From NCBI GenBank assembly GCA_033439255.1, contig CM065884.1:1860001-1924000 (forward strand): a stretch of DNA of 64,000 nucleotides. Reading direction: 5' to 3'. The translations under genes and the position numbers were made by a program. Source of the stretch: Hericium rajendrae (lineage: Eukaryota; Basidiomycota; Agaricomycetes; Russulales; Hericiaceae). The first letter of the stretch is position 1, and the number at the start of each line of letters is the position of its first letter. This document shows positions 23,393 through 34,662 of this stretch, one piece after another. The notes below the pieces were generated by a model. That model was not told the DNA's origin and made no database searches. It worked only from the letters and a program-made list of their open reading frames with translations.

Positions 23393-24854
23393 TCGCCCTT
23401 TGGAATGCCAACGTGAGAGCGAACAAATATTCTCTGCGTACAGTAGCTAATGTCCCCGCAGATTCAGCCTAGCAGTCCCGATATCACTATATCCGTCGAC
23501 CACCCTACAAAGATGATATGATAATCGGGAATGTCAGGCTGCTGCATCTATTTCCAGTCCACTATTGAGATATTGTCTGTCGACGACTTAAATTATATAC
23601 CTTATGCTGACCACCTGTTATGAGTGCGTGTACTGTACTCCGGAATGCATAGGTGAACTGACTATTGCTTAGCGTGTCAGTGGTGAGTCCCCGAGCTATC
23701 GCCAAACCTGTCAATGGATGTCGTTCAGACTGGACGAGACAGTGACATGCTCACATTATTCAAATTCGAAACCTCCCCAGCGATGGAATGGCGGATAGCT
23801 GGGAGGATAATATAGATAGTCCAATCCCAGCTTGGTCACAAATGTCGTGAAAAGCTTGCTCCCCGGGCTTTCTCCCTCCTGTCCACTGACTTCGACAATT
23901 ACGCTGAGCTTTTTTAATCCGTTTTTCGCCTCACATAACGTGGCCGAAGGATGTGCAGTCGTGGCGCAGCATTGACGGCCTGACGAACACGGAGGCACTT
24001 TGCGAACAAGACCTGGAATCTCTCCCCTCCGTGGAGCGCTTCATCACTGCATGAAGTCGACCTCCTTCCAAGCAAATATTGTAGGTTTGGAAGGAACAAG
24101 TGATTTTTCCGAAGACGAATCGATGGACTCGCGCGGATTATCGGTCCGCCGGTCTGCCGGTCGCAACGTGGTTCTCGAATCTAGATACCACGGCCCTGAC
24201 GGGCACCCCCTGGTCTCGTTTGAGGTATGGTTGCGGCTAGTCGTCCGGCATGTCTTTGTGGTCTTAGAAGACTATATTCTACGCTAGCTCAATATACCGC
24301 CGTCCTAGCAAAGCGCACGTTGTCCTCGGGTAAATGCGAATATACAAAGTCCACTGTAGTCCGCTCAAGTCCGAAATCTCACGCCACGAGTTGCCATATA
24401 TGGACGAAGTTCGAACTGCCTTTTTGGGTTTCTCTGCTGTGAAGACCTGGCTCTACCGAGACCAGGAATCTCAAGGATTGCAATCATTGCATGCTTCGCA
24501 AATTGAAACTGTCAAACAAGTTGCTATATTGAAATGCCCTTCAAACTCTTCAGCAGAACTTGACTAGCTACTTTCATGCGTACAAGCTCCTGCCTGATTG
24601 TCTACCTACGAAGAAGGGAGTTTGCCAAGCAGCCTTTGAGACCGACTTCTCTAGATTTCCCCACACTCGCCGGGCGCTCGTCCCTGAGGTCAGATGCAAT
24701 TGGGGTGTACGTACAGACGGACGCCTCTCATGAGTCATTTTGTAAGTACCAGCAGAAAACGATGACGATGACAGCGACCTCAAACTCCGTCGTACCAGAG
24801 GAAGGACTTCACTGGTGCCTTCAACCTTTCACTGTGGAGCAGGAAGTCAACATC
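23393..24854. other. long gap, no gene assigned
   Basis: About 1.46 kb. Frames at 24000-24287, 24334-24567 and (minus) 23756-23998 have slightly protein-like stretches, but no family or consistent exon model emerged. It may contain a degraded gene. The last 200 bp precede the transporter start. Confidence 0.35.
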
Positions 24855-26941
24855 ATGTCTGCAGTCGAAGTCGAAGCCGCAAGCTCGGTTAGTGTTCTGT
24901 TCCTCTGAGCTTACAGCAAACGATTTATTTCGAATGTATGTAGGCGAATCTCGTCAGCCAGGCAGACGAAGAATCCGTCCAGGTTCTGACCAGGCGACAG
25001 GGTGCAGAAGTGCCAATCCCGTCTCCGCCGGCAGGACAGTCACAGTCTCCAAACCCCGTTCCTGAGATCGTCTCAGACGCATCGGAGCCGTCCCATATGT
25101 CCTTCAAGCAACGCCTCAGACGTCGTTTCGGCATGTATCTGCGCATGTATTCGTTATGCAGTATCTTCGCATCTCTCGGAGGTTTCCTCTTCGGCTTTGA
25201 CACAGGTGCGTTTTGGAGGTTCTCAAAGAACTATGCAAGCTGAACACCCAGGACAGGTTCCATAGGACCCGTCACTGTCATGCCCGCATTCAAGGCCAAA
25301 TTCGACCCAATATCACCCATACTGCAAGGCCTCATCGTCTCGTCCATCCTTATGACCGCTTCTGTGTTCTCCATTTTCGCAGGCCCTTTGTCCGACCGTT
25401 TCTCCCGCACGCACACATTTGCCGTCGGGGGCGGCATATTCAGCGTGGGGTCCGTCATCTCCAGCTGTGCGTACAACCTGGCGATGATTTTCGTCGGCCG
25501 CCTCATCACAGGCATCGGCGAGGGCCTGTTCCTCTCGACCATCACGGTCTACATCCTCGAGATCGCGCCCACGAGCATCCGGGGCCAGCTCTCGTGCACG
25601 ACGCAGCTGTTCGTCACGCTCGGCGTCGCATCCGGTAAGCCTGCCGCATAGCATCTGCAACCACCTGTGCTGACCATTCGCGCGCAGGCTACTTCGTCGC
25701 GTACGGCAGCGTCAACATCGACTCGTCCATGTCCTGGCGCCTGCTCTTCATCACGCAGGCATGCGTCGCCGCGGTCTTCTGTGCGGGCTCGTTCTTCCTC
25801 CCGGACTCGCCGCGCTGGCTGCGCCATGTCGGCCGCACGGAGGAGGCTGCGCGCACGTGGGTGCGACTCGGGTTCACCGCGACGGAGGCGGAGAAGGAGC
25901 AGGAGGTCGTGCAGCGTGAGCAGAGTGAGATCGAGGAGGTGCAGCGCGAGGAGGCGCCGGAGGGCGCGCTGAAGACGGCAAGGATGCTCTTTGACAAGAG
26001 TATCAGAGGGAGGACTCTGCTGGGGATTTTCCTTATGGGCATGCAGCAGGTCGGTGTGCGGATTCCGTGCCGAATATTGCGATACTTACTGACGCGCCCG
26101 TCTCACAGGCCTGCGGGATTGATGGTGTTCTCTATGTATGACCAAAGTCCCGTCTTTCCTAAGTGCCTCCATCGACTGACCGCAACCGACAGTATGCACC
26201 CGTCCTGTTCTCCCAAGCTGGCTTGTCCTCGACAACGGCCGCCTTCCTCGCCTCTGGCGTGTCCGGGCTCCTGAACGTCGCCTGCACCATCATCACGCAG
26301 ATTTACACCGATGACTGTAAGCGTCTCATCCTTTCCCATCTTTCACTTTGACGAACCACGCACAGGGGGCCGCCGTTCGTCCATGATCCGCGGCGGAACG
26401 GTCATCTCCGGCACGATGCTCCTTATCGGCATCCTCTACGCGAGCAACGCGTCGTCGACGCTCGCAGGCCGCTGGACGATCATTGCGCTCATCTATATCT
26501 TCGTCATCGCGTTCGCGATGAGCTGGGCGGTCGTCAACCGGATATACTGCTCGGAGATTCAGCCCATGCGGACGCGCGCCGCGGCGACCAGCTTAGGGCA
26601 GTGCGCAAACTGGGTGCGCTGTTGCTTTATTCTTCAGCTAGGTCCGCATCGAGGCTGACCCCTTGTTGCAGGTGGTAAACTGGATCATCGCATTCACGAC
26701 GCCGCTCTTCCTCTCGGCATCCTCGTCGGGCCCGTACTTCCTCTTCGGCGCCTGCGCGCTCGTCACGGTCGTCGTGTGCCTGCTGTTCCAACCCGAAAGC
26801 AAGGGTGTTTCGCTGGAAGGCCTGGATGCCATTTTTGAGGTCAGTCCATGGCGCAGATGGGTCATGCGGCGTGCGTCGCGGATGCACAGTGGCCGGGAGG
26901 AGCCGATCGCACTGAGACCTATCAGTGCGTCGGCACCCTGA
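24855..26941 (+). CDS. MFS sugar porter-family transporter
   Basis: Twelve-helix major facilitator of the sugar porter type, expected in the plasma membrane moving hexoses or related polyols. Eight exons (24855-24887, 24944-25205, 25257-25634, 25688-26049, 26109-26135, 26193-26316, 26366-26613, 26672-26941) give 567 residues. Signature pieces: GGFLFGFDTGSIGPVTV, GPLSDRFSR (loop 2-3), GRLITGIGEGLFLSTITVYILEIAP, DSPRWL (family PESPRWL), GIDGVLYYAPVLF (sugar-porter helix 7), DDWGRRSSMI (loop 8-9) and LFQPESKGVSLEGLDAIFE. The N-terminal 70 residues are a Pro/Ser/Gln-rich cytosolic extension, and the central loop is long and acidic (TEAEKEQEVVQREQSEIEE). Exon 5 is only 27 nt. Substrate unknown; it is not within an evident metabolic cluster. 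Confidence 0.94.
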
Positions 26942-27117
26942 CAGCGACGGCCAGATAAACGTCAATATAAGCAATTGCACCACTGGTATATAATTTCCGG
27001 GTTAAACCGCAACGAACTGTGAGCTACACGAGGACAATCGAAACCTAGTAAAGCTACAAGCGTCCTAGCAGATCATATAAGGCTGAATGTTCCTTCCGTT
27101 CCGTGATTGACTTTGTT

Positions 27118-28454
27118 TCAGAATTCGCCAAACTTGGCGTGGCCTGTCTCCGTGGCATGACCGCGCGCTTCTTTTTCGCCTTTCAGACCCTTGCCGCAGA
27201 TCTGCAGAAGATAATGTCAGATGGACCGCACGGCAGACAAGAGCTCAGTCATACGCACCTCGCATTTGAGATCAAACGTCGCCGGGTTCGTGAATGCCCT
27301 CTTCTCCCGCAACTTGGTCGCAAGCTGCTTCAGCGCCTTGATCATCGGGTCGGTCCTCTCATCTTCCCCTAGCACGGGCACGATGCTCGCGCACCACTCT
27401 GCTGGAGCGCCGACCTCGGGCGCGACGACCGCGGCGTCGTAATGAATGCCCGAGTAGATGAGCAGCACGCGATTGCCGGTTGACGGCTCTGTGGGCGGCG
27501 GCGAGAAGTTGTCGATACGTCCGGTCTCGACGTCGATGGAGGCGATGTCGGTGCGGTAGTGGGCCGCTAGGACGGACAGCTCGATGGCACCGCCCCAGGA
27601 GTTGGGGGAGAGGATGGTGGAGATGTATTCGTTGCGCGGGCGGCTGAAAAACGAGGTGAATAGGAAGAGTGGATGAAAGAGATGATGGGGTTACGCACCC
27701 GAGAATGGCTTCATTCCAGGTTTCAGGATCTTCCTTGATGGCCTTCGCAACGACTGCACAAACATCAGCTTTGCGATTAAAAGGACAATGAAAAGACCCA
27801 CGTTGTCTGATCTTGGGGGCCTTGTTCATGTCCTGCTCGAAAACGAGCGCAATGGATGAGAACAGACAGGAGTTATCGTCTGGCACAATCTGACCAGAGA
27901 CGTTCAGTGAACTGCAAGACGTGAAGAATAGGTTGACATACGCGATGAACCAGGTATCCTCCCTCCGTCTCGACATAATCAGGACCATCTCCAGCGTCCG
28001 CATTCACACCGATTGATGGAGCCGGGGCGCCACTCGCACGGAAACCACTGGACAGCGTGCTCGGTCTTGATGGCAAAGTTGCGGGTGGGTTAACGATTTC
28101 CGCACCCGGATCTGCAGGGAGTGGCGGACGTATTGACGCCGGGGGTGGAGTGAATACTGCTTTCTGGTTGACGATGAGCTGCTCGCCGGGCGCGAGGCCG
28201 AGCGACGATAAAGGCAGCTCAGGAATTACAGCTGTAAGTGGTTTAGGTGGATATCCTGATTTCACTAACAAAATTCGATTCAGATCAGTTGAGCATTAAG
28301 TCCGGGGAAGGTGGCATGACGCACAGTCTTGGGTAGAGGGCGGGATCTCCGAAACGGCGAAGATTTGCTGCTGCAGATCGCCTACCGTTGAGTTGTCAAT
28401 GTCAACTTGGAGCGTCGATACGCCCTTCGGATGTCGCAGTCGGATGGGGGCCAT
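27118..28454 (-). CDS. OTU1: OTU1/YOD1-type ubiquitin thioesterase
   Basis: Deubiquitinase that works with the Cdc48/p97 ATPase in ER-associated degradation. Six exons (28454-28325, 28264-27942, 27889-27802, 27753-27699, 27643-27259, 27201-27118) give 354 residues. A UBX-like N-terminal domain (MAPIRLRHPKGVSTLQVDI ... GDLQQQIF) is followed by a Pro-rich linker. The OTU catalytic domain has VPDDNSCLFSS (Asp and Cys nucleophile), RPRNEYISTILSPNSWGGAIEL and IYSGIHYDAA (catalytic His). The C-terminal C2H2 finger CEICGKGLKGEKEARGHATETGH ends in KFGEF. This is the full yeast/human OTU1 order and length. UFD1, another p97 partner, lies at the right end of the window; that co-occurrence is probably chance. 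Confidence 0.95.
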
Positions 28455-28690
28455 GTAGACAACGATAAGATGGTGGTGGAGTGAGAAGAGGAGACGCTCA
28501 CCGACGCGCCCATGACGCGTCTGTGCACGTGATCCATAACATATCCTTTGTTTTCCGAGATCGTCTCCAAGATCTCCTAGAACGCAGCGGAGGATGGTCA
28601 GAATAAATACGAAGATCCATGTACTGATACAGATACATCGGAATTGCAGTTGGAATACAGTGATGTCAATAAGTTACGTGCAAAGCATGT

Positions 28691-30001
28691 TCATGAGACG
28701 AGCACCCCTGCCGCCTTCCCATCCACCAGAACCAGCTTCGCATACTTGAGCACGCGCACCTTCGTCTTCTTCGCCGTCTCCTTCTCCTCACCTCCAGCAC
28801 CCTCGCGCACGTCCTCCTCGTGCACATACGCCCAGTTGTCTAGTAGATTACGCAGGACCATCGCACGCCGTGCATCGCAGTAGATCTTGATGTGATCCGT
28901 GTCCAGCAGCCTCTTACGCGGCACAAAGAGCATGTCCGAGCCAGAAGGCGCCGAAACGCCGCGCTGCGCCAGCTCAGACTGGCCCGGATACAGGTACGAC
29001 GCGTCGCTGAGCGTGCTCGGCAGGGATGACGCAGGTGCGGCGTGGAACGAGAGCGAGACAGGCCCGAGCAACGGCGCGGACATGCTCTGCCGCAGGAAGT
29101 CCCAGAACTGCAACACGGCGCGGGGCGTCCAGAGGACGTCGAGCTCTTCGCCCGTGCCGTCCTTTACCGGGAAGCGCGGCAGTGCGTCGCGCTCGTCGAG
29201 GATGCTGGCGGACGTCGCGCCGTCCCAGGGCGGGGCGCCGCGCACGGGGATGATCCATGCGACGCGGGCGTAGGACGAGGCGAGGAGGGTGGAGAGCGAC
29301 GCGGGTGTGTGCGGGGAGAGCGGGGTGGGCGTCGTGCGGGAATAGGGCGTGGCTTTGGAGGATTCCTTGTATGGGCGGAAGCGCGCTGGGAGACAGTGGG
29401 GCTGGGGAGACGTGAGCCTCGTCAATGTAGGAATCGAGGCGAGTGAGGCAAGCGGACGGACCTGGGGTATGAGAGAATGCAGGGGATGGAGATCTAGTTT
29501 GACACGTTTGCGAGGAGGTTCGGAGATGGCAGAGACCTCGGGCGAACGCGCTCGCCGTCGAGTGGTGGGTTTTGGAGAGGCGGGTGAACGGACTAAACTC
29601 TGGGCGACGGGTGCATGAGGGGATGGCAAGTCGAATGGGCTCTGGAAGGGTTCGAGATCGTCGAGGCTGTATACATCCGAAGGGGAAACGGGAGCACCCC
29701 ATTCCTTCGTGGTGGGGGAGTTGGCAGTCCATTCGGTCGTGATGCGCGGCGGGGGACGAGCAAAAACATACGCTTTCCCTCTCTTCACTGTACGTTGAGT
29801 TTTAGATGAGTTCAGATTACGCCCTATCAAACACCCACAGAACACGGCTTTATCGAACTTTTGCCTCGGGGCACGCCAACCAGTACCTCCACGAGCTTGC
29901 TGCACGAGAGAGCGACCCACATCAAGTAGCGCGGCGTCATCCTGAGAGGTCAGGGAGTTCGCAACAAGAGTATGGACAGTTATGGGGTCGTGGGCAGTCA
30001 T
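28691..30001 (-). CDS. unrecognised 436-residue nuclear-type protein
   Basis: A single uninterrupted frame from the ATG at 30001 to 28691. I do not recognise the family. The N-terminal third is charged (GRSLVQQARGGTGWRAPRQKFDK). The middle is Ser/Pro/Arg-rich, with EPPRKRVKLDLHPL containing the c-Myc-type nuclear signal KRVKLD. The C-terminal half looks folded (VAWIIPVRGAPPWDG, VLQFWDFLRQSMSAPLLGP, KIYCDARRAMVLRNLLDNWAYV, YAKLVLVDGKAAGVLVS). The basic EEKETAKKTKVRV stretch is probably a surface loop. High GC3 and clear codon structure support a real gene. An intron near 29790 (GGAAAGCGTATGTT region) is possible but not required. It lies 236 bp upstream of, and on the same strand as, OTU1. Confidence 0.75.
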   Translation of the reverse strand: MTAHDPITVHTLVANSLTSQDDAALLDVGRSLVQQARGGTGWRAPRQKFDKAVFCGCLIGRNLNSSKTQRTVKRGKAYVFARPPPRITTEWTANSPTTKEWGAPVSPSDVYSLDDLEPFQSPFDLPSPHAPVAQSLVRSPASPKPTTRRRARSPEVSAISEPPRKRVKLDLHPLHSLIPQVRPLASLASIPTLTRLTSPQPHCLPARFRPYKESSKATPYSRTTPTPLSPHTPASLSTLLASSYARVAWIIPVRGAPPWDGATSASILDERDALPRFPVKDGTGEELDVLWTPRAVLQFWDFLRQSMSAPLLGPVSLSFHAAPASSLPSTLSDASYLYPGQSELAQRGVSAPSGSDMLFVPRKRLLDTDHIKIYCDARRAMVLRNLLDNWAYVHEEDVREGAGGEEKETAKKTKVRVLKYAKLVLVDGKAAGVLVS

Positions 30002-30821
30002 CGAACATTCGACATCAAGGGTGAAGCAGAGGTGAAGCAGAGCATCTGTAGGCCGCGTGCTGGGTATTCGGAATATCGTGTATCCTTAGAACAATAGCAG
30101 GCGTTGTGTGGACTTGAGGCATCCGCTAAGCGAAGCGGCGGAATCTACACGGGTCGAGCACAAGAGGCACTGCGAGGATTATGTACGCGCTGAAGATGAT
30201 TAGTCGGAGTCAACAATATTGAAGTACAGAACGTTCACGGTGGAGACTCTGCTTGGCAGTGCTCAAGTTGTGACTTTTGTTTTTCGAATAGAGACTTTTC
30301 GCAACCCTCCGACTCGAACCCAACCAGTCGAGCCACAGGCTCCATAAGTCGCTCCACCCTGCCATCCACGCCAGCTTACAGCTGCATCTCAGTCGGACTC
30401 GGCACTCCACTAGTCGAGTCCGAGTCCGAGTCGGTCGGTTGCGAAAAGTCTCTAATGCAGAATTCCTTTACCTTTCCTCTGCTTCTCTTCCAACGTGACG
30501 CGTTGTGCTCCGCGACCTCCTGCATGACTGCCATGGTGATTGTGTGCTTTTGGTGACCACCAATATAGGGCTGAACTCCCACCGCCTTCGTCTCAACATT
30601 CTTCTGTTTCAGCACACCCACCACTGCACGGTGTTCTGCAATCTCTGCCGTCTCTAATATGGTGAATCAAGAATTGTGCTGTAGCTCACATTTCGATTTG
30701 CATAATTAAAAATCCGTTGAACGGCATATAGTACTGTACATATGAAGCACACGATCCAGATGAGTGACTTCAACCTCAAATTTTTTTATTCTTTTCTGAC
30801 GTCACGTCTCTACAAGATTCT
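30002..30821. other. intergenic region holding a MITE
   Basis: 820 bp between the 436-residue protein gene (starting at 30001, minus) and the hydrophobin 3' end. Besides the element at 30291-30452, a minus frame at 30376-30624 with some protein-like sequence (QPYIGGHQKHTITMAVMQEV) runs into the element; it may be a gene scrap. No other feature. Confidence 0.4.
30291..30452. mobile_element. 162-bp MITE with ~26-bp terminal inverted repeats and TA duplication
   Basis: The left end GAGACTTTTCGCAACC + CTCCGACTCG and the reverse complement of the right end GAGACTTTTCGCAACC + GACCGACTCG agree at 24 of 26 positions. The element is directly flanked by TA on both sides (30289-30290 and 30453-30454), the target duplication typical of Tc1/mariner-type elements. 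It is non-coding and far too short to be autonomous. The right arm carries repeated GAGTCC units (GAGTCCGAGTCCGAGTC), giving extra self-complementarity with the left inner arm (GACTCGAACC, CCAGTCGAG). The assignment to the mariner superfamily rests on the TA duplication only. Confidence 0.7.
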
Positions 30822-31298
30822 CTACAAGTTGATGTTGATGGGTGTGCACCCAACGACAATGACACCATTCTGTGCACGAAAACAGTGGTGTTTCAGCAAA
30901 TGCGATAGGTCAAGAACAACGACACGTACGAAATTGTCGCCATTGCAGCAGACGGGCTGAGAGTTGCACGACCCGCCGCTATTGATGGCGCCGATGGGGC
31001 TGCAGGTAATCCCTATCTCCCCAACGACATCCTGGACGACAACTCCAAGCAGGCCTAGGATGCCTGCGATACCCCCCGAAGAGGCCTTTAGAACAGCCAC
31101 CCGTGCTTAGGTCAACGTCCGAGCTACTGAATGTAAGTGACAACTCACAGGCTGGACGGAGTTGCAGCACTGAATGGAACCAGTGTCGCATTGACTGTCG
31201 CCAGGATTGGCCCGCTCTATGGCAGAGGGAGAGGCCGAAGCCACGGCCAAGAAACTCAAGGCAGAAAAGGCAGCAAGATGGGAGACACGAGCGAGCAT
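30822..31298 (-). CDS. class I hydrophobin
   Basis: Small secreted amphipathic protein that assembles at air-water interfaces and coats hyphae. Three exons (31298-31149, 31085-30930, 30869-30822) give 117 residues. A signal peptide (MLARVSHLAAFSALSFLAVA) precedes eight cysteines in the hydrophobin order: C-x6-CC (CDTGSIQCC), a long Gly/Leu/Val loop (GIAGILGLLGVVVQDVVGE), C-x11-C (CSPIGAINSGGSC), x5-CC (NSQPVCC), x12-C, then seven residues. The spacing and the loop of more than 30 residues between Cys3 and Cys4 indicate class I. A TATA element lies about 90 bp upstream. Hydrophobins usually occur in families; no second copy is seen here. Confidence 0.96.
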
Positions 31299-33151
31299 AC
31301 TGAAGTGTGGGCGCGGGTGTGGACTTGGTGGGTACTTTACAACTGCTGTTGCGAACTAAGACCTTCGACTTCCTGCAGGGACCTTTATAGCCGATGGCGT
31401 CTCAAAATACGCCTCCTTGTGACTTACCAGCCAACTGGAAAATGTCTGCGGAAATCCAGGACCGCAGGGAGCTTTGCAGCCGATGTATTGCACTTGCCTG
31501 CGACTCTCATGGAGGTCGGTCACGATCATTCGACTCCTAGTCTCTCGGTGCATGACCTTCGTCCCTCAATTGAAAAACTCTGTCTCAGCTTGCCAGACTA
31601 CGCCTTGGTTGTTGATGACGAACATTCTGGAAGCGATCGCCGTCTGCAGCTCTGAATTTAGACCATCTGACGACTCTGATGTTGAGAACTGATCCCAAGC
31701 AAGATTTTCGATTGCTCTCGGTTCATCAAATGACTGTCTTGACGTGTCAAGGTTCATCTGCAGTCGCTCTCGAGTCTTGATTTGGAAGCGTACTCATCCA
31801 CTGTTTTAATCTTATTCTCTTGTCGATTTCATAGCCCAGATCTGACCACACTCATAGGCTGTCGCGCGAATGACATCTTTGTAAGCAGTGATCGGTGATC
31901 AAGCATTGACTGACTCTCAGTTCTAGGTATACTATTCTCGCGAGACGAAGCAGAAACCACCAGCCGGGTTGACGACGTAGGACAATGTGGCTCGTCACGG
32001 TAGGCACCGCAGCTCCAGCACGTACCCTGATATTCTTATATATTCCGTCGCGGACTGCGCGGCAACTGCGTGACCACGCCGTGAATGTCGCTGGGGATGC
32101 AGAATTACGTCGACCAAGACATGGAGGACTAGATGGTGTTCGATTCCCAGGTATGCACGGCCATTTAGTTCCTTCGTCCGACGCTGATTGGTCATGCCAA
32201 CTCCATCTCCTCGGAGCAGCGTAATGCGGCCTGGATTGTCCGTGTGAGCAAAAGCTGTACTAGCAGAATCGACTGCGTCATCGATTCTGCGTAGATCGCT
32301 ATTCTGTCTAGTGCATAGGCTCCTTCAGACGGAACGAGTTCAGACTGACGGCTGTCTTTCACGTCCTCTGCACGGGAGTTTGTCATCCAAAGGCTACTAA
32401 AGAGTGAGTCTCGAATCATTTCCTGCCTCGGATCTGAAGCGCTGAAGTTCTGAGTATTTACTGTGTGGCACATTCTCTTTAGCAAACTGTAGCCCATCCT
32501 TAATCACTTCCGGTGCATGGTAGCCTGTATGGCTTCACAGTGATGGTGAGCCTCTGCTTTCCGCTTGGCACTCTTTCTTTAAGCAACCTGCGCGCGCCGA
32601 ACGGCACGCCGACCGATGGACAATGCTCACGCTCTGAATGCATCCGCAATTTGATTTTGCAGACATTTCCTGCGCTTTCCCCCCTCGAAAATGATCGTCC
32701 CAGGCGTTTGAATGTGCACGGTAGCTTCTTCCGAGGTCATGCTAAGAGGGATCATCATCTGGATGCAAAAGGCAGCAACGTTAAGGGGAAGGCCTGTCTT
32801 TTCAGTCATGTCCGCGGCATGTTGCAGGACAGTTTTACCATCATGTTGTTGAAGAACAGTGTTACAGCTTCGTCGAGACGTCTAGTTGTTCTCAGTCCAC
32901 CCTGATGAGTACCTTATATCCAAGGATAGCAGTCCTCGAGAACTGCGTCAGTCAATCGGCCTTAGATTACGAGCTTACTCCATTCAGTAACCGTGGTTAT
33001 TCTAAGCGGCAACTTGAGAAAGACAGAAAAAAATAGAGCGGGGATTGCATCGTTCAATTGTGCCAGAGGCAGTAGTAAAATGCAGACATATGCCCTCCAT
33101 GATGCATCAGGATGGGTCAAGCAAAGCCCAACACAACTCCCTCAGACGCTT
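31299..33151. other. 1.85-kb gap, no gene assigned
   Basis: Apart from the hydrophobin promoter, no gene model is supported. Several minus-strand frames look weakly protein-like, notably 32627-32809 (TEKTGLPLNVAAFCIQMMIP) and 32192-32497. They might be exons of a degraded gene, but I found no family and no consistent splice pattern. Composition resembles the flanks. Confidence 0.35.
31384..31390 (-). promoter_or_regulatory. TATA box of the hydrophobin gene
   Basis: On the minus strand the sequence reads GCTATAAAGG, 86-92 bp before the hydrophobin ATG at 31298. It fits a strongly expressed, regulated gene with a 5' UTR of roughly 55-60 nt. Confidence 0.55.
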
Positions 33152-34530
33152 TTACACAACGTCATCCTCCTTATATGGACCGATCTCATCCTCATCCTCT
33201 CCTACATATTCAGGCCCATCGCCTTCTACCTCGTCGTCGTCGTCCTCCTCTTCATCCGGCGCAAACCTAATCACTAACTTCGGGCCCCAAACCATCCAAT
33301 ACGCCACGGCACCCACTACCGCCATCCCGAACCACGCCCTGCGCATTCTATCGAACCTTTTCTCCTCCTCGCTCTTCTCCTTTTTCTCGGTGCTCCACAG
33401 AGAGCAAGACTCGGCAACGGGGGTAGGAGCGAGGCGAGGGAGTGGCCGGTAGACGGCAAGTAGTGCAGATCCTCGATGTAGGGTGTGGGGAAGGCGGTGG
33501 AGAAGACACGGCGGCATGTGTGAGGAGGGTCGGGTACGATGAGCTCAGCAAGGATGGGAGAAGCGGGTCGGGAAAGGCGGGTTGATTAGGAGGAGGACAT
33601 GTGAAGCGAGGAGCACGTCGATAGTTGTTGGTCTAAAACGCATCGGTCAGAGAGCGTTCCAACGACAAAACCATGTATGTGAATCACCTGTCATAGTAGA
33701 AGAAGTGATTGTCCCCTAGGAGGCGAGTATATAGGCCGAATGCCGCTCGAGCCCTTTCAAGAACTCTTTCGCGCTCAAACGCGCTCTTGAATGTTTTCTT
33801 CGGGTCCTCCGGCTTCTTCTGCTCTTTCTTTCCCAACACAGGGCGGGGCGCCGATTCCTGTTCCTCGATTTCCTCACCCGGCAGATTCCACAGGCCACTG
33901 GCCTCTAGGCGCCTGTGGTAGGCATCTCGAATGCGATGAGGTACGTAGTAGCGCTGTGGGATAGGCAAAAGCGACACTAGTGCTGGATGCGTCACATCAG
34001 CGTAATTTGCAGGCAGCGAGTAAAACATATGGGCCTGTATTGAGACACGTCAACGATCGAAGGATTTGAAAAGCAGAAGGCACACGTACCACGAGATCTC
34101 CCAATGTCGATTCGATATGTGCACACCAGGCCGTTCTTTGCGCGCGTTCAGGTGTGCTCAGGAGCGCGTCAAGGTCAGCGGAGAACATTTGTTCCGTATT
34201 GTTGTTTTCATGAGGCAGTGACGCCTGCGTGAGGCCGTTCACGTATTTGAGAATGGACGAGAACGGCGCCAGAGCGTAATGCAAATGTGTCAGGTACGGC
34301 AGTTGTCCTGCAGAGATTCAGTTTGTAATTCTATACTGCAGTCCGGCAAGCACTAACCCACCGCTAGGAGACGAATCCGGGTTCGCGGTCTCGACGACCG
34401 CGAAGCGTCCTGGGATGGACAGCTGGAGATACAAGACGGCAGCAAGACATGCCGGCTCCATTGAAGGCAGATCCCATTTTGCAGGCCAAATGTGCAGAGT
34501 CGGTATCGAGGATGAGGACAAGGACGACAT
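33152..34530 (-). CDS. SAM37: SAM37/metaxin-like mitochondrial outer-membrane assembly protein
   Basis: Component of the SAM complex that inserts beta-barrel proteins into the mitochondrial outer membrane. Exons: 34530-34362, 34307-34090, 34034-33688 and 33632 to 33152. The N-terminal thioredoxin/GST-like metaxin domain shows LHIWPAKWDLPSMEPACLAA, GQLPYLTHLHYALAPFSSIL and MFYSLPANYADVTHPAL. The middle has GLYTRLLGDNHFFYYDRPTT and IDVLLASHVLLLINPPFPDP. The C-terminus has a membrane helix (RRAWFGMAVVGAVAYWMVWG) and an acidic tail. The last exon is broken: NPPFP and DPLLPSLLSSSYP lie in different frames (one base short in a C-run near 33571). Two more single-base shifts, near 33520 and 33435, are needed to reach the helix. 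I read these as sequence errors. It is divergent from TAF7 over 132 bp. Confidence 0.85.
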
Positions 34531-34662
34531 GACGGCGACTCGAACGAACGCGACTTGCGCCGAGTTCTTGACGAGGATGATCACGTGTTTCGGTAGCTGG
34601 GCGCTTATGTACTCTCCTTGCCTTGTTTAGATCCTCCGAATCTCTCATCCGTCCTCATCGTT
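34531..34662. promoter_or_regulatory. 132-bp bidirectional promoter SAM37/TAF7 with CACGTG
   Basis: The whole space between two divergent start codons is 132 bp. It contains a CACGTG palindrome at 34582-34587 (TGATCACGTGTTT), a site for Cbf1-type bHLH factors. No TATA box seen. Confidence 0.45.

Noticed and set aside
7755-26941. Secondary-metabolite or sugar-catabolism cluster (AKR, DHDPS-family aldolase, sugar porter)
   Set aside because: The three genes are 3 to 16 kb apart and separated by PUS4, NNT, DUF7918 and AP endonuclease genes. No synthase, regulator or shared promoter motif ties them together.
29042-29446. Plus-strand Arg/Gly-rich frame opposite the 436-residue protein
   Set aside because: High GC content creates long shadow frames; the composition is not protein-like and the opposite strand has the clear codon pattern.
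30376-30624. Minus-strand frame of 82 codons as a gene
   Set aside because: Its 3' part lies inside the MITE, it has no recognisable domain, and it lacks a credible upstream exon.
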